Assembly (NCBI RefSeq): GCF_003096055.1 | Contig: NZ_CP029161.1 | Location: forward strand, 62,001-126,000 | DNA: 64,000 bases | From: Buchnera aphidicola (Melanaphis sacchari) | GTDB taxonomy: Bacteria > Pseudomonadota > Gammaproteobacteria > Enterobacterales > Enterobacteriaceae | Direction: 5' to 3' | Part shown: positions 54,768-64,000 of the stretch, piece by piece | Numbering within the stretch: position 1 is the stretch's first letter | Layout: every line of letters starts with the position of its first letter | The notes under the pieces: generated by a model | What the model saw: the letters and a program-made list of their open reading frames with translations, nothing else | What the model was told of the DNA's origin: nothing | Databases searched by the model: none | Position numbers and translations under genes: made by a program

Positions 54768-56063
54768 TTACGCAAGAAATTCTTTATTTTTATTCCATTT
54801 GTAATTTTTAATTTCATTAAAAGTTAAATTTTTCTCTATAGTTTTAATTTTTTTTGTTAAAAGCTGTATTATTTCATTTTCTAGTGCCAATTGTTCTATT
54901 GTTTTTTTTAGAGTTTTATTTTTATTGTATAGATTAACAATTTCTAAAGGTCTTTTATAGTTTAAAGATATTTGGTGTATTAATGATTGAATTTGACTTT
55001 CTTGAATAGATATTTTATTTTCAGTTATTATCTGATCGAAAATTAACTTAATTTTTAATCTTTTTTCAGCTAATGATTTAAGATTTAAATGATACTTTTG
55101 ATCTAATATATTATCTTTTTTTCTTTCATATTCTTCAATATTTTTATTATATAAAAAATTTATTTCTTCTTTTAATAATATAGGTGGTATTTTTATTGGA
55201 TTTTTTTTTATTACATTTTCTATAATTTGACTTTTAAAATAGTTATTAGTTAATATTTTTACTTTTTCTTTAATTTTATTTTTTAAAGTTTTTTGATTGT
55301 TTTTGAAAAAATTATCATTTTTTATTTTTTCTATTATTTCTTCTTTTTCTTTTATTTCTAGTATTTTAATTTTAAGTGTAACATCTTTATTACATAGTTC
55401 TTTATCAGGGTGAAATGCTGAAAAATTTAATTTTAAAAAAATAATATCGCCTACAAAATGATTTAAAACTTTTGTATTAAGTTCTGCGATTAGGTTGTTT
55501 TGTAGCACTATAAATTGAATATTTTCAGAATCAATTTTTTTTATTCTTACGTTGTTTTCATATATACAATAATTAATCGTAATTTGATCATATTTTTTTA
55601 TTGATCTATTTGTTTTTTTCCACTTATTTTTTTTTAATATAAGTTCTTTTATATCATTATCTGTTATATTAACGTTAATTTTTTCAATTTGGATGTGATT
55701 TATATTTTTTATTTTAAAATATGGATACTCTTCATAAATTACTGAATATTCTAAGTCGTTTTTTGTATCTTTGTCTGGATGTATAAAATATTTAGGTATA
55801 CCAATTATTTTTATTTTTTCTTTCTGCAAGAATTCTTGAAAAAATTTTTGCATTAGTTTATTAAATACATCATAATATATAGTATTACCATATTTTTTTT
55901 CTATAATTTTAATAGGAACTTTTCCTTTTCGGAATCCGTTAATACTGGTTTTTTGATTAATTTTAGTACATTTTTCAATAAATTTTTTATTTACTATTGC
56001 TCTTGGAATATTGATTCTAACACGATGACCTACATCTTTGTTTTTTTCCATAAAAAATTTCAT
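54768..56063 (-). CDS. tig: Trigger factor
   Basis: Ribosome-bound chaperone and prolyl isomerase for nascent chains, docking on L23. The 431 residues (432 in E. coli) have the ribosome-binding signature GFRKGKVP near 43-50. The central FKBP-like domain (about 150-245) is diverged: lysine- and isoleucine-rich, with few of the usual active-site aromatics, so isomerase activity is uncertain. The helical C-terminal domain is lysine-rich and long. It precedes clpP and clpX on the same strand, the E. coli order. Confidence 0.95.
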   Translation of the reverse strand: MKFFMEKNKDVGHRVRINIPRAIVNKKFIEKCTKINQKTSINGFRKGKVPIKIIEKKYGNTIYYDVFNKLMQKFFQEFLQKEKIKIIGIPKYFIHPDKDTKNDLEYSVIYEEYPYFKIKNINHIQIEKINVNITDNDIKELILKKNKWKKTNRSIKKYDQITINYCIYENNVRIKKIDSENIQFIVLQNNLIAELNTKVLNHFVGDIIFLKLNFSAFHPDKELCNKDVTLKIKILEIKEKEEIIEKIKNDNFFKNNQKTLKNKIKEKVKILTNNYFKSQIIENVIKKNPIKIPPILLKEEINFLYNKNIEEYERKKDNILDQKYHLNLKSLAEKRLKIKLIFDQIITENKISIQESQIQSLIHQISLNYKRPLEIVNLYNKNKTLKKTIEQLALENEIIQLLTKKIKTIEKNLTFNEIKNYKWNKNKEFLA

Positions 56064-56240
56064 CTTATTACCTCAAACAGTTTTTTATTAGTGTACTTTA
56101 GAGATTTTGTGCTTTTTTTTGATTTAGAAGTTTTTTACAAAATTTTTTATAATTTTATTTGTTTAGATTTCATTTTCCAAAGATACTATACTTAATTATT
56201 TAAGTGTGATTTTTTAAAGCGAATGAGAGTATGTGAAATT

Positions 56241-56552
56241 TTAATTAATTTTTATACATTTTGTTGATTTAAAATCAATTTTTTTTTTGATATTCCACTC
56301 ATTTAAAGTGTAAGTATACAATGTAATAGAATATATTTTTTTTTTGTTTATTTTTTTTAAATGTTCAAATATCATTTGATGTCTTAGAACATAATTTTTA
56401 TTCAGAAAGTCATCACTGACAATAATTATTTTTATATGTGTTAAAATATTTTGATTATATATTCTATTGTGGAATTTACTATCATCAAAAATTTTAAAAA
56501 AATATGTTTTTACATTATCTTTTAGGTAGTTTTCTATTTTTTTTAAACTCAT
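56241..56552 (-). CDS. bolA: BolA family protein
   Basis: Small protein which in other bacteria pairs with monothiol glutaredoxin in iron-sulfur cluster handling, and in E. coli affects cell shape. The 103 residues (105 in E. coli) contain the class signature VLRHQMIFEHL, with the conserved histidine, and the C-terminal TLYTYTLNEW. The N-terminal half is strongly diverged. It lies 177 bases upstream of tig, as in E. coli, and is divergent from the cyo operon. Confidence 0.88.
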   Translation of the reverse strand: MSLKKIENYLKDNVKTYFFKIFDDSKFHNRIYNQNILTHIKIIIVSDDFLNKNYVLRHQMIFEHLKKINKKKIYSITLYTYTLNEWNIKKKIDFKSTKCIKIN

Positions 56553-56810
56553 AAGATTTTTTTTGATTTTTTTGTTAATTTAAGTAAGGAAAAAATTTTT
56601 TAAAAATATTTTACTAATATTTATAGAAATTAGTTCTTTGGGTGAAATGTATTTTTAATTTTAAATTTTATCAATTTTTAAGATATAATTCAATTATTTC
56701 GCAGATTATTGATTTTAAAAAAAATAATGATTTTATATTTATGAAAATTAATTGAGAGAAATTTCTTATAAAAATCTTTAATAATAAATCAATATATTTG
56801 AGGTTATCAA

Positions 56811-57689
56811 ATGATATATATGAATTTAAATAATTTTTTTAAGGGATTTTTATTAATATTAATTTCTTTTATACTTCATGGATGTAATAGTTTTACATTA
56901 TTTAATCCTCGTGGTTTAATTGCTGCGCAGGAATCTTCATTAATATTAATAGCTTTTTTAATGATGTTACTTATTATTATTCCCGTTATTTTTATGACTA
57001 TATATTTTTCAGTAAAATATCGTTCTAATAATAAAAATCAAATATATAAACCAAATTGGTGTGATTCTAGAACAATTGAAACTATAGTATGGATTGTTCC
57101 AATTTTAATCGTTTCTTTTTTAGGATTTTTAACTTGGAATTATAGTCATACATTAGATCCTAAAAAACCTATATATTCTAATTATCAACCCTTAACGATA
57201 GATGTAGTTGCATTAGATTGGAGATGGTTATTTATTTATCCAGAATATCATATAGCTACTATTAATGAAATCGCATTTCCCACAAATCGTCCAATAGTTT
57301 TTCATATTACTTCGCATTCTGTTATGAACTCTTTTTTTATTCCGTCTCTTGGTAGTCAAGTGTATGCTATGCCTGGTATGTTGACTACATTAAATTTAAT
57401 TTCTAGTTCTCCGGGAAAATATCGAGGAATATCATCTAATTATAGCGGAAGAGGTTTTTCTAATATGAAATTTGTTGTTTCATCTTTACCAGATGTAAAA
57501 AGTTTTTTAAATTGGATTGAAAAAATTAAAAATTCACCTAATCAATTAAATACATTTGAATCCTTTAAAAAGTTAGCATTGCCGAATGAAAATTATTTTA
57601 TAGAATATTTTTCTGACGTTCATAGAAAATTGTTTAATAAAATAGTTGATCGAACTATTTTAAATAAAGTTTTAATTTGCAAGCATTAA
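56811..57689 (+). CDS. cyoA: Cytochrome bo3 ubiquinol oxidase subunit II
   Basis: Lipoprotein subunit of the terminal oxidase. The 292 residues (315 in E. coli) begin with a lipoprotein signal ending LHGC, so Cys25 would be lipidated. Two membrane helices follow, then the periplasmic cupredoxin domain starting [15 protein letters not shown]. Copper A ligands are absent, as in all quinol oxidases of this type. The C-terminus is shortened. GAGG seven bases before the ATG fixes the start. First gene of cyoABCDE. Confidence 0.97.
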   Translation: MIYMNLNNFFKGFLLILISFILHGCNSFTLFNPRGLIAAQESSLILIAFLMMLLIIIPVIFMTIYFSVKYRSNNKNQIYKPNWCDSRTIETIVWIVPILIVSFLGFLTWNYSHTLDPKKPIYSNYQPLTIDVVALDWRWLFIYPEYHIATINEIAFPTNRPIVFHITSHSVMNSFFIPSLGSQVYAMPGMLTTLNLISSSPGKYRGISSNYSGRGFSNMKFVVSSLPDVKSFLNWIEKIKNSPNQLNTFESFKKLALPNENYFIEYFSDVHRKLFNKIVDRTILNKVLICKH

Positions 57690-57728
57690 GGATTTTAATT
57701 TAATTTTTTTAAAATGGAGAAAGAAATA

Positions 57729-59708
57729 ATGTTTGGAAATCTAACATTAAATGCTATACCTTATCATGAGCCAATTATCATGGTAACTTATATTGGAATT
57801 ATTTTGATTGCTTTATCTATTGCATTTAGTATTACTTATTATAAGAAATGGAAATATTTATGGCATGAATGGATTACTACAGTAGATCATAAGAAAATAT
57901 CTATTATGTATATTGTTCTGGCAGCTATTATGTTGTTTCGAGGTTTTGCCGATGCAATATTAATGCGAACGCAACAAGTTATTGCGTCTTCTGGTCACGC
58001 AGGTTTTTTGCCGCCTCATCATTATGATCAAATTTTTACTGCCCATGGTGTAATAATGATTTTTTTTGTGGCTATGCCTCTTGTTATCGGCTTGATGAAT
58101 TTAGTTGTTCCTTTGCAAATTGGTGCACGTGATGTCGCTTTTCCTTTTTTAAATAATTTAAGTTTTTGGTTAAATGCAAGCAGTGCTGTATTGCTTACTT
58201 TATCTTTAGGCATAGGTGAATTTGCACAAACAGGATGGTTAGCGTATCCTCCATTATCCAGCATTCAATATAGTCCAGGTGTGGGGGTAGATTATTGGAT
58301 TTGGAGCTTACAGATTTCTGGTATTGGAACGACTTTAACTGGAATTAATTTTTTAGTTACTATTTTAAAAATGCGTGCCCCTGGAATTAATTTTTTTAAG
58401 ATGCCTGTTTTTACCTGGGCATCTTTATGCACTAATATTCTGATTATTATATCTTTTCCAGTATTAGCTATAACGCTCTTATTATTAACTTTAGATCGTT
58501 ATTTTAATTTTCATTTTTTCACTGATAGTTTGGGTGGAAATTCTATGCTTTACGTTAATTTAATATGGATTTGGGGTCATCCGGAGGTTTATATTTTAGT
58601 TTTACCGGTATTTGGAGTTTTTTCTGAAGTAGTAGCTACTTTTTCTAAAAAACGTTTGTTTGGTTATATTTCTTTGGTTTGGGCAACTTTAGCAATTACT
58701 ATTTTATCTTTTATTGTGTGGTTGCATCATTTTTTTACTATGGGCGCCGGAGCTAATGTTAACGCTTTTTTCGGTATTACTACTATGATTATAGCTATTC
58801 CTACTGGAGTAAAAATATTTAATTGGTTATTTACAATGTATCAAGGTCGCATATATATGCATTCTTCAATGTTATGGACGATAGGTTTTTTAATAACATT
58901 TTCTATTGGAGGTATGACTGGTGTCTTATTATCTATTCCTCCAGTTGACTTTGTTTTGCATAATAGCTTATTTTTAGTAGCTCATTTCCATAATGTAATC
59001 ATTGGTGGTGTTGTTTTTGGTTGTTTTTCTGGTATTAATTACTGGTTTCCTAAGGCTTTTGGTTTTCTTTTAAATGAAAAATGGGGAAAACGTGCGTTTT
59101 GGTTTTGGATAATTGGTTTTTTTACTTCCTTTATGCCATTGTATTTTTTAGGTTTTATGGGAATGACGCGTCGCTTAAGTCAAAATATTAACTTGGAATT
59201 TCACCCGTTATTGTGTATTGCAGCAGTTGGAGCTATTTTTATTGGTGTAGGAATTTTATGCCAAATAATACAATTTTGGATTTCTATAAAAGAACGTCAT
59301 AATAATATTGATATTACCGGCGATCCATGGGATGGCAGAACTTTAGAGTGGTCTACTTCTTCTCCTGCTCCTGTGTATAATTTCGCTATTATTCCAAATG
59401 TTAAAAATAAAGATGAATTTTGGGAATCTAAGATTAATAAAAAAGAAAAAAAAGAAATCAAATATGATAACATTTTTATGCCCAAAAATACTGGATTAGG
59501 TTTTTTTATTAGTTTTTTTTCATTATTATTTGGTTTTTCAGCAGTTTGGAGAATTACTTGGCTATTAATATTTAGTTTATTCGCAATTATAATTTCTCTA
59601 ATTAATTTTAGTTTAGACGAAAAAGATGAATATATGATTTCCAAAGAAGATGTTACAGATATAGAAAACAAACATTTAGATAATCTTCGAAAAGCAGGTT
59701 TAAAATGA
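57729..59708 (+). CDS. cyoB: Cytochrome bo3 ubiquinol oxidase subunit I
   Basis: Catalytic, proton-pumping subunit that reduces oxygen to water. The start [16 protein letters not shown] behind GGAG gives 659 residues (663 in E. coli). Heme and copper ligands are all visible: His in [10 protein letters not shown], His and Tyr in [12 protein letters not shown], the His pair in [11 protein letters not shown], and the two heme His in [12 protein letters not shown]. The D-channel NNLSFW and K-channel residues are intact. About fifteen membrane helices. It overlaps cyoC by four bases. Confidence 0.99.
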   Translation: MFGNLTLNAIPYHEPIIMVTYIGIILIALSIAFSITYYKKWKYLWHEWITTVDHKKISIMYIVLAAIMLFRGFADAILMRTQQVIASSGHAGFLPPHHYDQIFTAHGVIMIFFVAMPLVIGLMNLVVPLQIGARDVAFPFLNNLSFWLNASSAVLLTLSLGIGEFAQTGWLAYPPLSSIQYSPGVGVDYWIWSLQISGIGTTLTGINFLVTILKMRAPGINFFKMPVFTWASLCTNILIIISFPVLAITLLLLTLDRYFNFHFFTDSLGGNSMLYVNLIWIWGHPEVYILVLPVFGVFSEVVATFSKKRLFGYISLVWATLAITILSFIVWLHHFFTMGAGANVNAFFGITTMIIAIPTGVKIFNWLFTMYQGRIYMHSSMLWTIGFLITFSIGGMTGVLLSIPPVDFVLHNSLFLVAHFHNVIIGGVVFGCFSGINYWFPKAFGFLLNEKWGKRAFWFWIIGFFTSFMPLYFLGFMGMTRRLSQNINLEFHPLLCIAAVGAIFIGVGILCQIIQFWISIKERHNNIDITGDPWDGRTLEWSTSSPAPVYNFAIIPNVKNKDEFWESKINKKEKKEIKYDNIFMPKNTGLGFFISFFSLLFGFSAVWRITWLLIFSLFAIIISLINFSLDEKDEYMISKEDVTDIENKHLDNLRKAGLK

Positions 59709-60322
59709 TAGAAAGAAAAATTAAAGAGGAAACTTTTGACGTTCATTTAAATGATAAAAAATATTATTTAAATAGTAAAAAATTATTTGGTTTATGGATA
59801 TACTTGATGAGTGATTGTATTTTTTTTGCTGTTTTATTTTCTGTATATGCCATAAATACTTTTCACTTTCCAAAATATTTATTAATTGATAATTTTTTTA
59901 ATTTGCCTTCTGTATTTTTAGAAACTTTTATTTTGTTATTAAGTTCATTATCTTGCGGAATGATTATAATAGAAAAAAATAAAAAAAATATAAAAATGAT
60001 TTATTTGTATTTAATAATAACTTTTTTATTAGGTCTTGTTTTTCTGTCAATAGAAATTAATGAATTTTATGAACTTATTAAACAAAATTATGGTCCTACT
60101 AAACATGCTTTCTTTTCTTCTTTTTTTGCTTTAATAGGAATGCATGGTATTCATATTAGTATTGGTTTGGTTTGGATAGTATCAATGATTTATCAATTAT
60201 TACGATTAGGACTAACGAATAATATTCAAACTAGATTGCTGTGTTTTAGCTTATTTTGGCATTTTTTGGATATTATATGGATTTGTATTTTTACTTTTGT
60301 TTATTTAAATGGAGTTATTTAA
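59705..60322 (+). CDS. cyoC: Cytochrome bo3 ubiquinol oxidase subunit III
   Basis: Membrane subunit that stabilises the oxidase, with five hydrophobic helices. The 205 residues (204 in E. coli) include [22 protein letters not shown] and the segment [16 protein letters not shown] with the family glutamate/histidine region. The start overlaps the cyoB stop (ATGA) and the stop overlaps the cyoD start (TAATG), so the reading of the three genes is coupled. Confidence 0.97.
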   Translation: MIERKIKEETFDVHLNDKKYYLNSKKLFGLWIYLMSDCIFFAVLFSVYAINTFHFPKYLLIDNFFNLPSVFLETFILLLSSLSCGMIIIEKNKKNIKMIYLYLIITFLLGLVFLSIEINEFYELIKQNYGPTKHAFFSSFFALIGMHGIHISIGLVWIVSMIYQLLRLGLTNNIQTRLLCFSLFWHFLDIIWICIFTFVYLNGVI

Positions 60323-60651
60323 TGAATTTTTGTAACTATAAAAATAAAAATTATAACAAAGAAACTAAATCTTATATAGTTGCTTTTTTATTATCTTTAA
60401 TATTAACTATTATTCCATTTTTATCTGTTAAGATTCATTTTTTTGATATAAAAATAAATTATTTTATAATTATTTTTTCAGCATTAATTCAAATTATAGT
60501 TCATTTTCTATATTTTTTACATCTACCTGATTCATCCAATGACTACTGGAATTTAATGTCATTATTATTTTCATTGATTATAATTTTTATTATCGTATTT
60601 GGGTCTATATGGGTTATGTATAATTTAAATCATCATGTTGTATTTTCTTAA
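60322..60651 (+). CDS. cyoD: Cytochrome bo3 ubiquinol oxidase subunit IV
   Basis: Small three-helix subunit assisting copper B site assembly. Starting at the ATG that overlaps the cyoC stop gives 109 residues, exactly the E. coli length; the longer frame beginning inside cyoC is rejected. Matching segments are SYIVAFLLSLILTIIPF, the HFLYFLHL segment and the end VFGSIWVMYNLNHHV. cyoE follows after 12 bases. Confidence 0.96.
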   Translation: MNFCNYKNKNYNKETKSYIVAFLLSLILTIIPFLSVKIHFFDIKINYFIIIFSALIQIIVHFLYFLHLPDSSNDYWNLMSLLFSLIIIFIIVFGSIWVMYNLNHHVVFS

Positions 60652-60663
60652 AAATATTTCACC

Positions 60664-61524
60664 ATGTATATTTTAAAGTATTTTTTTGAAATAATTAAGC
60701 CTCGTATTGTTATTGGCAATTTAATTTCATTAATAGGTTCATTTTTATTTGCTTCTCGCAATTTCTTTGATATTTTTTTATTTTTATGGACTGTTCTAGG
60801 TGTTTTTTTAATCATTTCTTCAAGTTGTATTTTTAATAATATAATTGATATTGATATAGATAAAAAAATGAATAGAACAAAAAGTAGATTATTAATTCGG
60901 AAAACATTCAATCCTATATTAATATCGATTCTAGGGTTATTGATGGGATGTTTAGGAGTTTTAATTTTAGGTTGTTTAGTTAATTTTTTATCGATGTTTT
61001 TATCTATTTTAGGTTTTATTATTTATGTGTTTTTATATACTCTATTATCTAAAAAATATACTATGTATTCAACGTTTATCGGAAGTTTTTCTGGTTCTAT
61101 TCCTTCGGTAATTGGGTATACTGCAGTTAACAACACTTTTGATGTATTTTGTTTTTTATTATTTATTATCTTTATTTTTTGGCAAATGTCTCATTTTTAT
61201 GCTATTGCAATTTATCATATTCATGATTATAAAAAAGCTAATATACCTTTATTTCCAATAGTTAAAGGTATTTTAGTAGCGAAAAAGCATATTTTTTTCT
61301 ATATAATTGGTTTTATTTTTTTTATTATAATAGCAACTTTTTTAGGTTACTTTAGTTACTTATTTCTTTTTTTATCTTCAATTATTAATTTTTATTGGTT
61401 ATATATTTCGTATTTAAGTATTAAAGAAAAAAATGATAGGAAGTTTTCTAGAGAGTTATTTCTTTTATCTATTATTGTAATAATGTTATTTAATATTTTA
61501 ATGTCAATAAATTTTATTTTTTAG
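60664..61524 (+). CDS. cyoE: Protoheme IX farnesyltransferase (heme O synthase)
   Basis: Adds a farnesyl group to heme b, giving the heme O needed by CyoB. The 286 residues (296 in E. coli) have about nine membrane helices. The prenyl diphosphate-binding aspartate motifs are NNIIDIDIDKKMNRTKSR near 61-78 and the later YHIHDYKKANIPLFP. The farnesyl donor is made by IspA, encoded 1.7 kb downstream. Last gene of the cyo operon; it converges on tusE with seven bases between. Confidence 0.97.
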   Translation: MYILKYFFEIIKPRIVIGNLISLIGSFLFASRNFFDIFLFLWTVLGVFLIISSSCIFNNIIDIDIDKKMNRTKSRLLIRKTFNPILISILGLLMGCLGVLILGCLVNFLSMFLSILGFIIYVFLYTLLSKKYTMYSTFIGSFSGSIPSVIGYTAVNNTFDVFCFLLFIIFIFWQMSHFYAIAIYHIHDYKKANIPLFPIVKGILVAKKHIFFYIIGFIFFIIIATFLGYFSYLFLFLSSIINFYWLYISYLSIKEKNDRKFSRELFLLSIIVIMLFNILMSINFIF

Positions 61525-61531
61525 AAAAATA

Positions 61532-61903
61532 TCATAAGCATTGTGAAGGTTTTGGGATTCCAGCTATTTTGCTTGCCTGTTCTGCTGGTCCTTTAGGAAA
61601 TAGTTTAAATAAATAAATACTGTTAATTTTTTTTCCCTCTATTTCTTTTTCAATGCTTTTAAGAAGCATTCTCATAGATGGTGCAATTTTGAATTTTAAA
61701 TAAAAATTTCGTATAAAGATTATTATTTTCCAATGATCATTTTTTAGGCAAATATTTTCTTTTTTTGCGATTTTTTTTGCTACCATTATATTCCAATCTT
61801 GAATATTTTTTAGATATCCTTCTGAAGTTATTTCAATTGTATTAGATAATTTATAAAAGTTTTTATTGAAATTTTTTTTCGTAATCATAAATATTATTAG
61901 CAT
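61532..61903 (-). CDS. tusE: Sulfurtransferase TusE (DsrC family)
   Basis: Accepts sulfur from TusBCD and delivers it to MnmA on the tRNA. The product is 123 residues from the first ATG (109 in E. coli). The core matches well: SEGYLKNIQDWN, the helix segment IIIFIRNFYLKFKIAPSMRML, LFKLFPKGPAEQASKIAGIPKP, and the catalytic penultimate cysteine. A start five codons later is possible; the extra residues form a lysine- and asparagine-rich insertion near the N-terminus. It lies alone between cyoE and yajR, more than 50 kb from tusDCB. Confidence 0.93.
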   Translation of the reverse strand: MLIIFMITKKNFNKNFYKLSNTIEITSEGYLKNIQDWNIMVAKKIAKKENICLKNDHWKIIIFIRNFYLKFKIAPSMRMLLKSIEKEIEGKKINSIYLFKLFPKGPAEQASKIAGIPKPSQCL

Positions 61904-61932
61904 TTAAAAAAATTAATAAAATAGAATAAAAT

Positions 61933-63114
61933 ATGAAAAATTATAAAATGAATTTTATGGAATTGCAAGTTACAACAAGTTTATGCTTAGTTTTTTTATT
62001 GCGTATGTTAGGAGTTTTTTCTGTTCTTCCTATTTTAAGCAAATACGCTTTATTATTGAATGATAGTAATAAGTTTTTAGTAGGTATATCCATTGGTATT
62101 TATGGATTTTCTCAAGTAATATTTCAGATTCCATTTGGATTTTTATCTGATAAATTTAGTAAAAAAAAAATAATTATTTTAGGTCTTTTAATGTTTTTTA
62201 TTGGAAGTATTATATCTTCTGTTACTTATTCAATTTGGGGTTTAATAATTGGAAGAGCTATACAAGGTTCTGCAGCAATATCTGGTGTTTCTATGGCATT
62301 GCTTTCCGATTTAATTCGCAAAAAAAATCACGTCAAAGCTATTTCAGCTATAGGAGTAAGTTTTGCAATATCTTTTCTCATCTCTATTGTTTGTGGGCCA
62401 TTAGTTGTACAGGTTTTTAATTTTTCTTCAATTTTTTGGTTTGCCTCTATTTTTTGTATTTTTTGTATTTTTATTATTTTTAAAATGATTCCAAATTATA
62501 GTAAAAAAATATCTACAAACGATTTATCGTTTTTCTGTAAAAAAAGAATTAAATATATCTTTTCTGCGAAATTTTTTAAATTTTATTTAAATATTTTTTT
62601 TCTTCATTTTATTTTAACAATGAATTTTTTATTTATACCGCGTTTTTTTGAATTATTTGGTCTTGCATTTGACTATCATTGGATAGTTTATTTAATAAAT
62701 ATATTAATTTCATTTTTCGTTTTATTTTTGATGTTTTTTTGCGTAAGAAATCAATTTTTTTTAAAATATGTTGTTGAAATATCTATTTTTTTTATTTTCT
62801 TTTCATCAATAACTTTTTTATTATCAATATTTTTTAAAAATCACTTATTTTTTTTAATATTAGCTTTACAAATTTTTTTTATTTCTTTTAATTTTTTAGA
62901 AGTTATTTTGCCTGCAAACTTAAGTCAAAAAGCTTGTCTTGATTATAAAGGAAGTATCATGAGCATCTATTCAACAAGTCAATTTTTAGGTATATTTTTT
63001 GGAGGTGTATTAAATGGCTTTTTATCTAACTTTCTAAATATTTTTGGTATTTTCATATTTCAAATATTTTTCGTTTTTTTATGGTTAATTTTTAATCTTT
63101 TTTATAGAAAATAG
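61933..63114 (+). CDS. yajR: Major facilitator superfamily transporter YajR
   Basis: Inner-membrane protein of 393 residues with about twelve helices. It follows E. coli YajR (454) through LRMLGVFSVLPIL, YGFSQVIFQIPFGFLSDKFSKK (the motif-A loop), GRAIQGSAAISGVSMALLSDL and SIYSTSQFLGIFFGG. It ends at the last helix, so the C-terminal cytosolic YAM domain of YajR is missing. The substrate is unknown. It lies after cyo, as in E. coli, with tusE inserted on the other strand. Confidence 0.92.
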   Translation: MKNYKMNFMELQVTTSLCLVFLLRMLGVFSVLPILSKYALLLNDSNKFLVGISIGIYGFSQVIFQIPFGFLSDKFSKKKIIILGLLMFFIGSIISSVTYSIWGLIIGRAIQGSAAISGVSMALLSDLIRKKNHVKAISAIGVSFAISFLISIVCGPLVVQVFNFSSIFWFASIFCIFCIFIIFKMIPNYSKKISTNDLSFFCKKRIKYIFSAKFFKFYLNIFFLHFILTMNFLFIPRFFELFGLAFDYHWIVYLINILISFFVLFLMFFCVRNQFFLKYVVEISIFFIFFSSITFLLSIFFKNHLFFLILALQIFFISFNFLEVILPANLSQKACLDYKGSIMSIYSTSQFLGIFFGGVLNGFLSNFLNIFGIFIFQIFFVFLWLIFNLFYRK

Positions 63115-63180
63115 TTTTTTTATAGTATAATGATTAGTAAAATAATTTTTTCAAAATACATTATATATTAGGAATAATAA

Positions 63181-64000
63181 ATGAAATTTTCTAATTTATA
63201 CGATTCTTATCAAAATCGTATAAATGTAAAGTTATTTAGACTATTAAATGCGCTTCCTTTTAGAAATTCTATTCTTTTAAAAGCTATGAAATATAGTACT
63301 CTTTCAGGTGGCAAGAGATTACGTGCATGTTTAATATATGTTGTTGGAAAAATTTTTAACGTTAATATTATTACCTTGGATGTTATTGCTTCAGTAATTG
63401 AGTTAATTCATTCGTATTCTTTAATTCATGATGATCTACCATGCATTGATAATGATTATTTTCGAAGAGGTAAGATTGCTTGTCATGTAAAATATGGTCA
63501 AAATTTTTCTTTATTAGCTGGCGACGCTCTTCAAAGTTTAGCTTTTAATATCTTATCAAGCTATATTATGCCAGGCATAAAAAATTGTGTACGATTAAAA
63601 ATGATTTCTGAACTTTCTAATGCTATAGGATCGTCAGGAATGTGTTTTGGTCAAACCTTGGATTTGGAAAAAAAGAAAAATGAAATAAATTTATTAGAGT
63701 TAGAAAAAATTAATTTATATAAAACAGCATTTTTAATTAGGTCTTCGGTGCGTTTAGTACTGTTAGCTTCTAATTTTTTTTCTAAAAATATTTTGTTTAT
63801 TCTAGATCGCTTCTCTATTTCTATTGGTTTAGCTTTTCAAATTCAAGATGACATTTTTGATATAAAAAATGATATAAAAAAAATAAAGAAAAAAAATAAA
63901 AAAAAAAATACATATCCATTATTAATAGGATTAAAAAATTCTGAGAAAAAAGTAGAAAAATTATATAAAGAAGCATTTTCTATATTATTTCTTTTAAAAG
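63181..64000 (+). CDS. ispA: Farnesyl diphosphate synthase, 5' part (runs off the window)
   Basis: Condenses IPP with DMAPP and GPP to farnesyl diphosphate, precursor of undecaprenyl and quinone side chains and of heme O. The first 273 codons are open. GGKRLRA, the first aspartate motif in LIHDDLPCIDNDYFRRGK, HVKYG, and the second motif FQIQDDIFD are visible. After it, the E. coli loop that normally contains GKxxGxD is replaced by a shorter lysine-rich stretch (KKIKKKNKKKN) encoded by A runs, including 11 A at 63898-63908. AGGA precedes the ATG. Confidence 0.95.
   Translation, partial: MKFSNLYDSYQNRINVKLFRLLNALPFRNSILLKAMKYSTLSGGKRLRACLIYVVGKIFNVNIITLDVIASVIELIHSYSLIHDDLPCIDNDYFRRGKIACHVKYGQNFSLLAGDALQSLAFNILSSYIMPGIKNCVRLKMISELSNAIGSSGMCFGQTLDLEKKKNEINLLELEKINLYKTAFLIRSSVRLVLLASNFFSKNILFILDRFSISIGLAFQIQDDIFDIKNDIKKIKKKNKKKNTYPLLIGLKNSEKKVEKLYKEAFSILFLLK

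Noticed and set aside
56241-56552. Treating the reverse-strand frame upstream of tig as an orphan gene
   Set aside because: The RHQMIF signature, the TYT-x3-EW motif and its place before tig identify it as bolA despite the diverged N-terminal half.

Overview
The window looks like the chromosome of Buchnera aphidicola, the obligate intracellular symbiont of aphids. This is inferred from protein similarity recognised by eye; no database search was run. The DNA is very AT-rich (roughly a quarter G+C), spacers are nearly pure A/T, and almost every protein is close in length and sequence to its Escherichia coli orthologue. Gene blocks follow the enterobacterial order with genes deleted between them. 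There are no mobile elements, prophages or CRISPR arrays. The 23S-5S rRNA operon without a 16S gene, placed after aroE and tRNA-Glu, is a known Buchnera trait.

Layout. 1-5.5 kb: end of deoB, deoD, a tRNA-Ser, then aroK-aroB, rpe and trpS. 5.5-10.3 kb: the membrane transporter gene tsgA (reverse strand), argD, fkpA, and tusD-tusC-tusB, where tusB is frameshifted inside a run of nine A. 10.3-14.7 kb: the str operon (rpsL, rpsG, fusA, tufA). 15.0-28.6 kb: the S10, spc and alpha operons in canonical order from rpsJ to rplQ, including secY, rpmJ and rpoA. 28.7-32.3 kb: fmt-def (reverse strand), then smg, tsaC and aroE. 32.4-35.9 kb: promoter, tRNA-Glu, boxA, 23S rRNA, 5S rRNA and terminator. 36-39.3 kb: cspE, ybeD, cysS, folD and tRNA-Arg. 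39.3-56.6 kb: mainly reverse-strand genes for protein quality control and transport (adk, htpG, ybaB, dnaX, mdlB, mdlA, ppiD, lon, clpX, clpP, tig, bolA), with the 4.5S RNA gene ffs and queC on the forward strand. 56.8-64 kb: the cytochrome bo3 operon cyoABCDE, then tusE (reverse strand), yajR and the 5' part of ispA.

How the genes work together. Most of the window makes the translation machinery: ribosomal proteins, elongation factors, 23S/5S rRNA, tRNAs, TrpRS and CysRS, formylation and deformylation, and tRNA modification through TsaC, TusBCDE and QueC. A second theme is protein folding and turnover: trigger factor, HtpG, PpiD, FkpA, Lon and ClpXP. Respiration is represented by one terminal oxidase; CyoE makes its heme O from farnesyl diphosphate, which IspA supplies. 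AroK, AroB, AroE and ArgD belong to amino-acid provisioning for the host.

I did not find an undescribed biological system. The best leads are: the tusB frameshift in a poly(A) tract, which may be rescued by RNA polymerase slippage; an 11-A tract in ispA where a usually conserved loop has become lysine-rich; A at the discriminator position of all three tRNAs, where the E. coli counterparts have G; several perfect palindromes in spacers, one just upstream of argD; and truncations of DnaX, ClpP and YajR.
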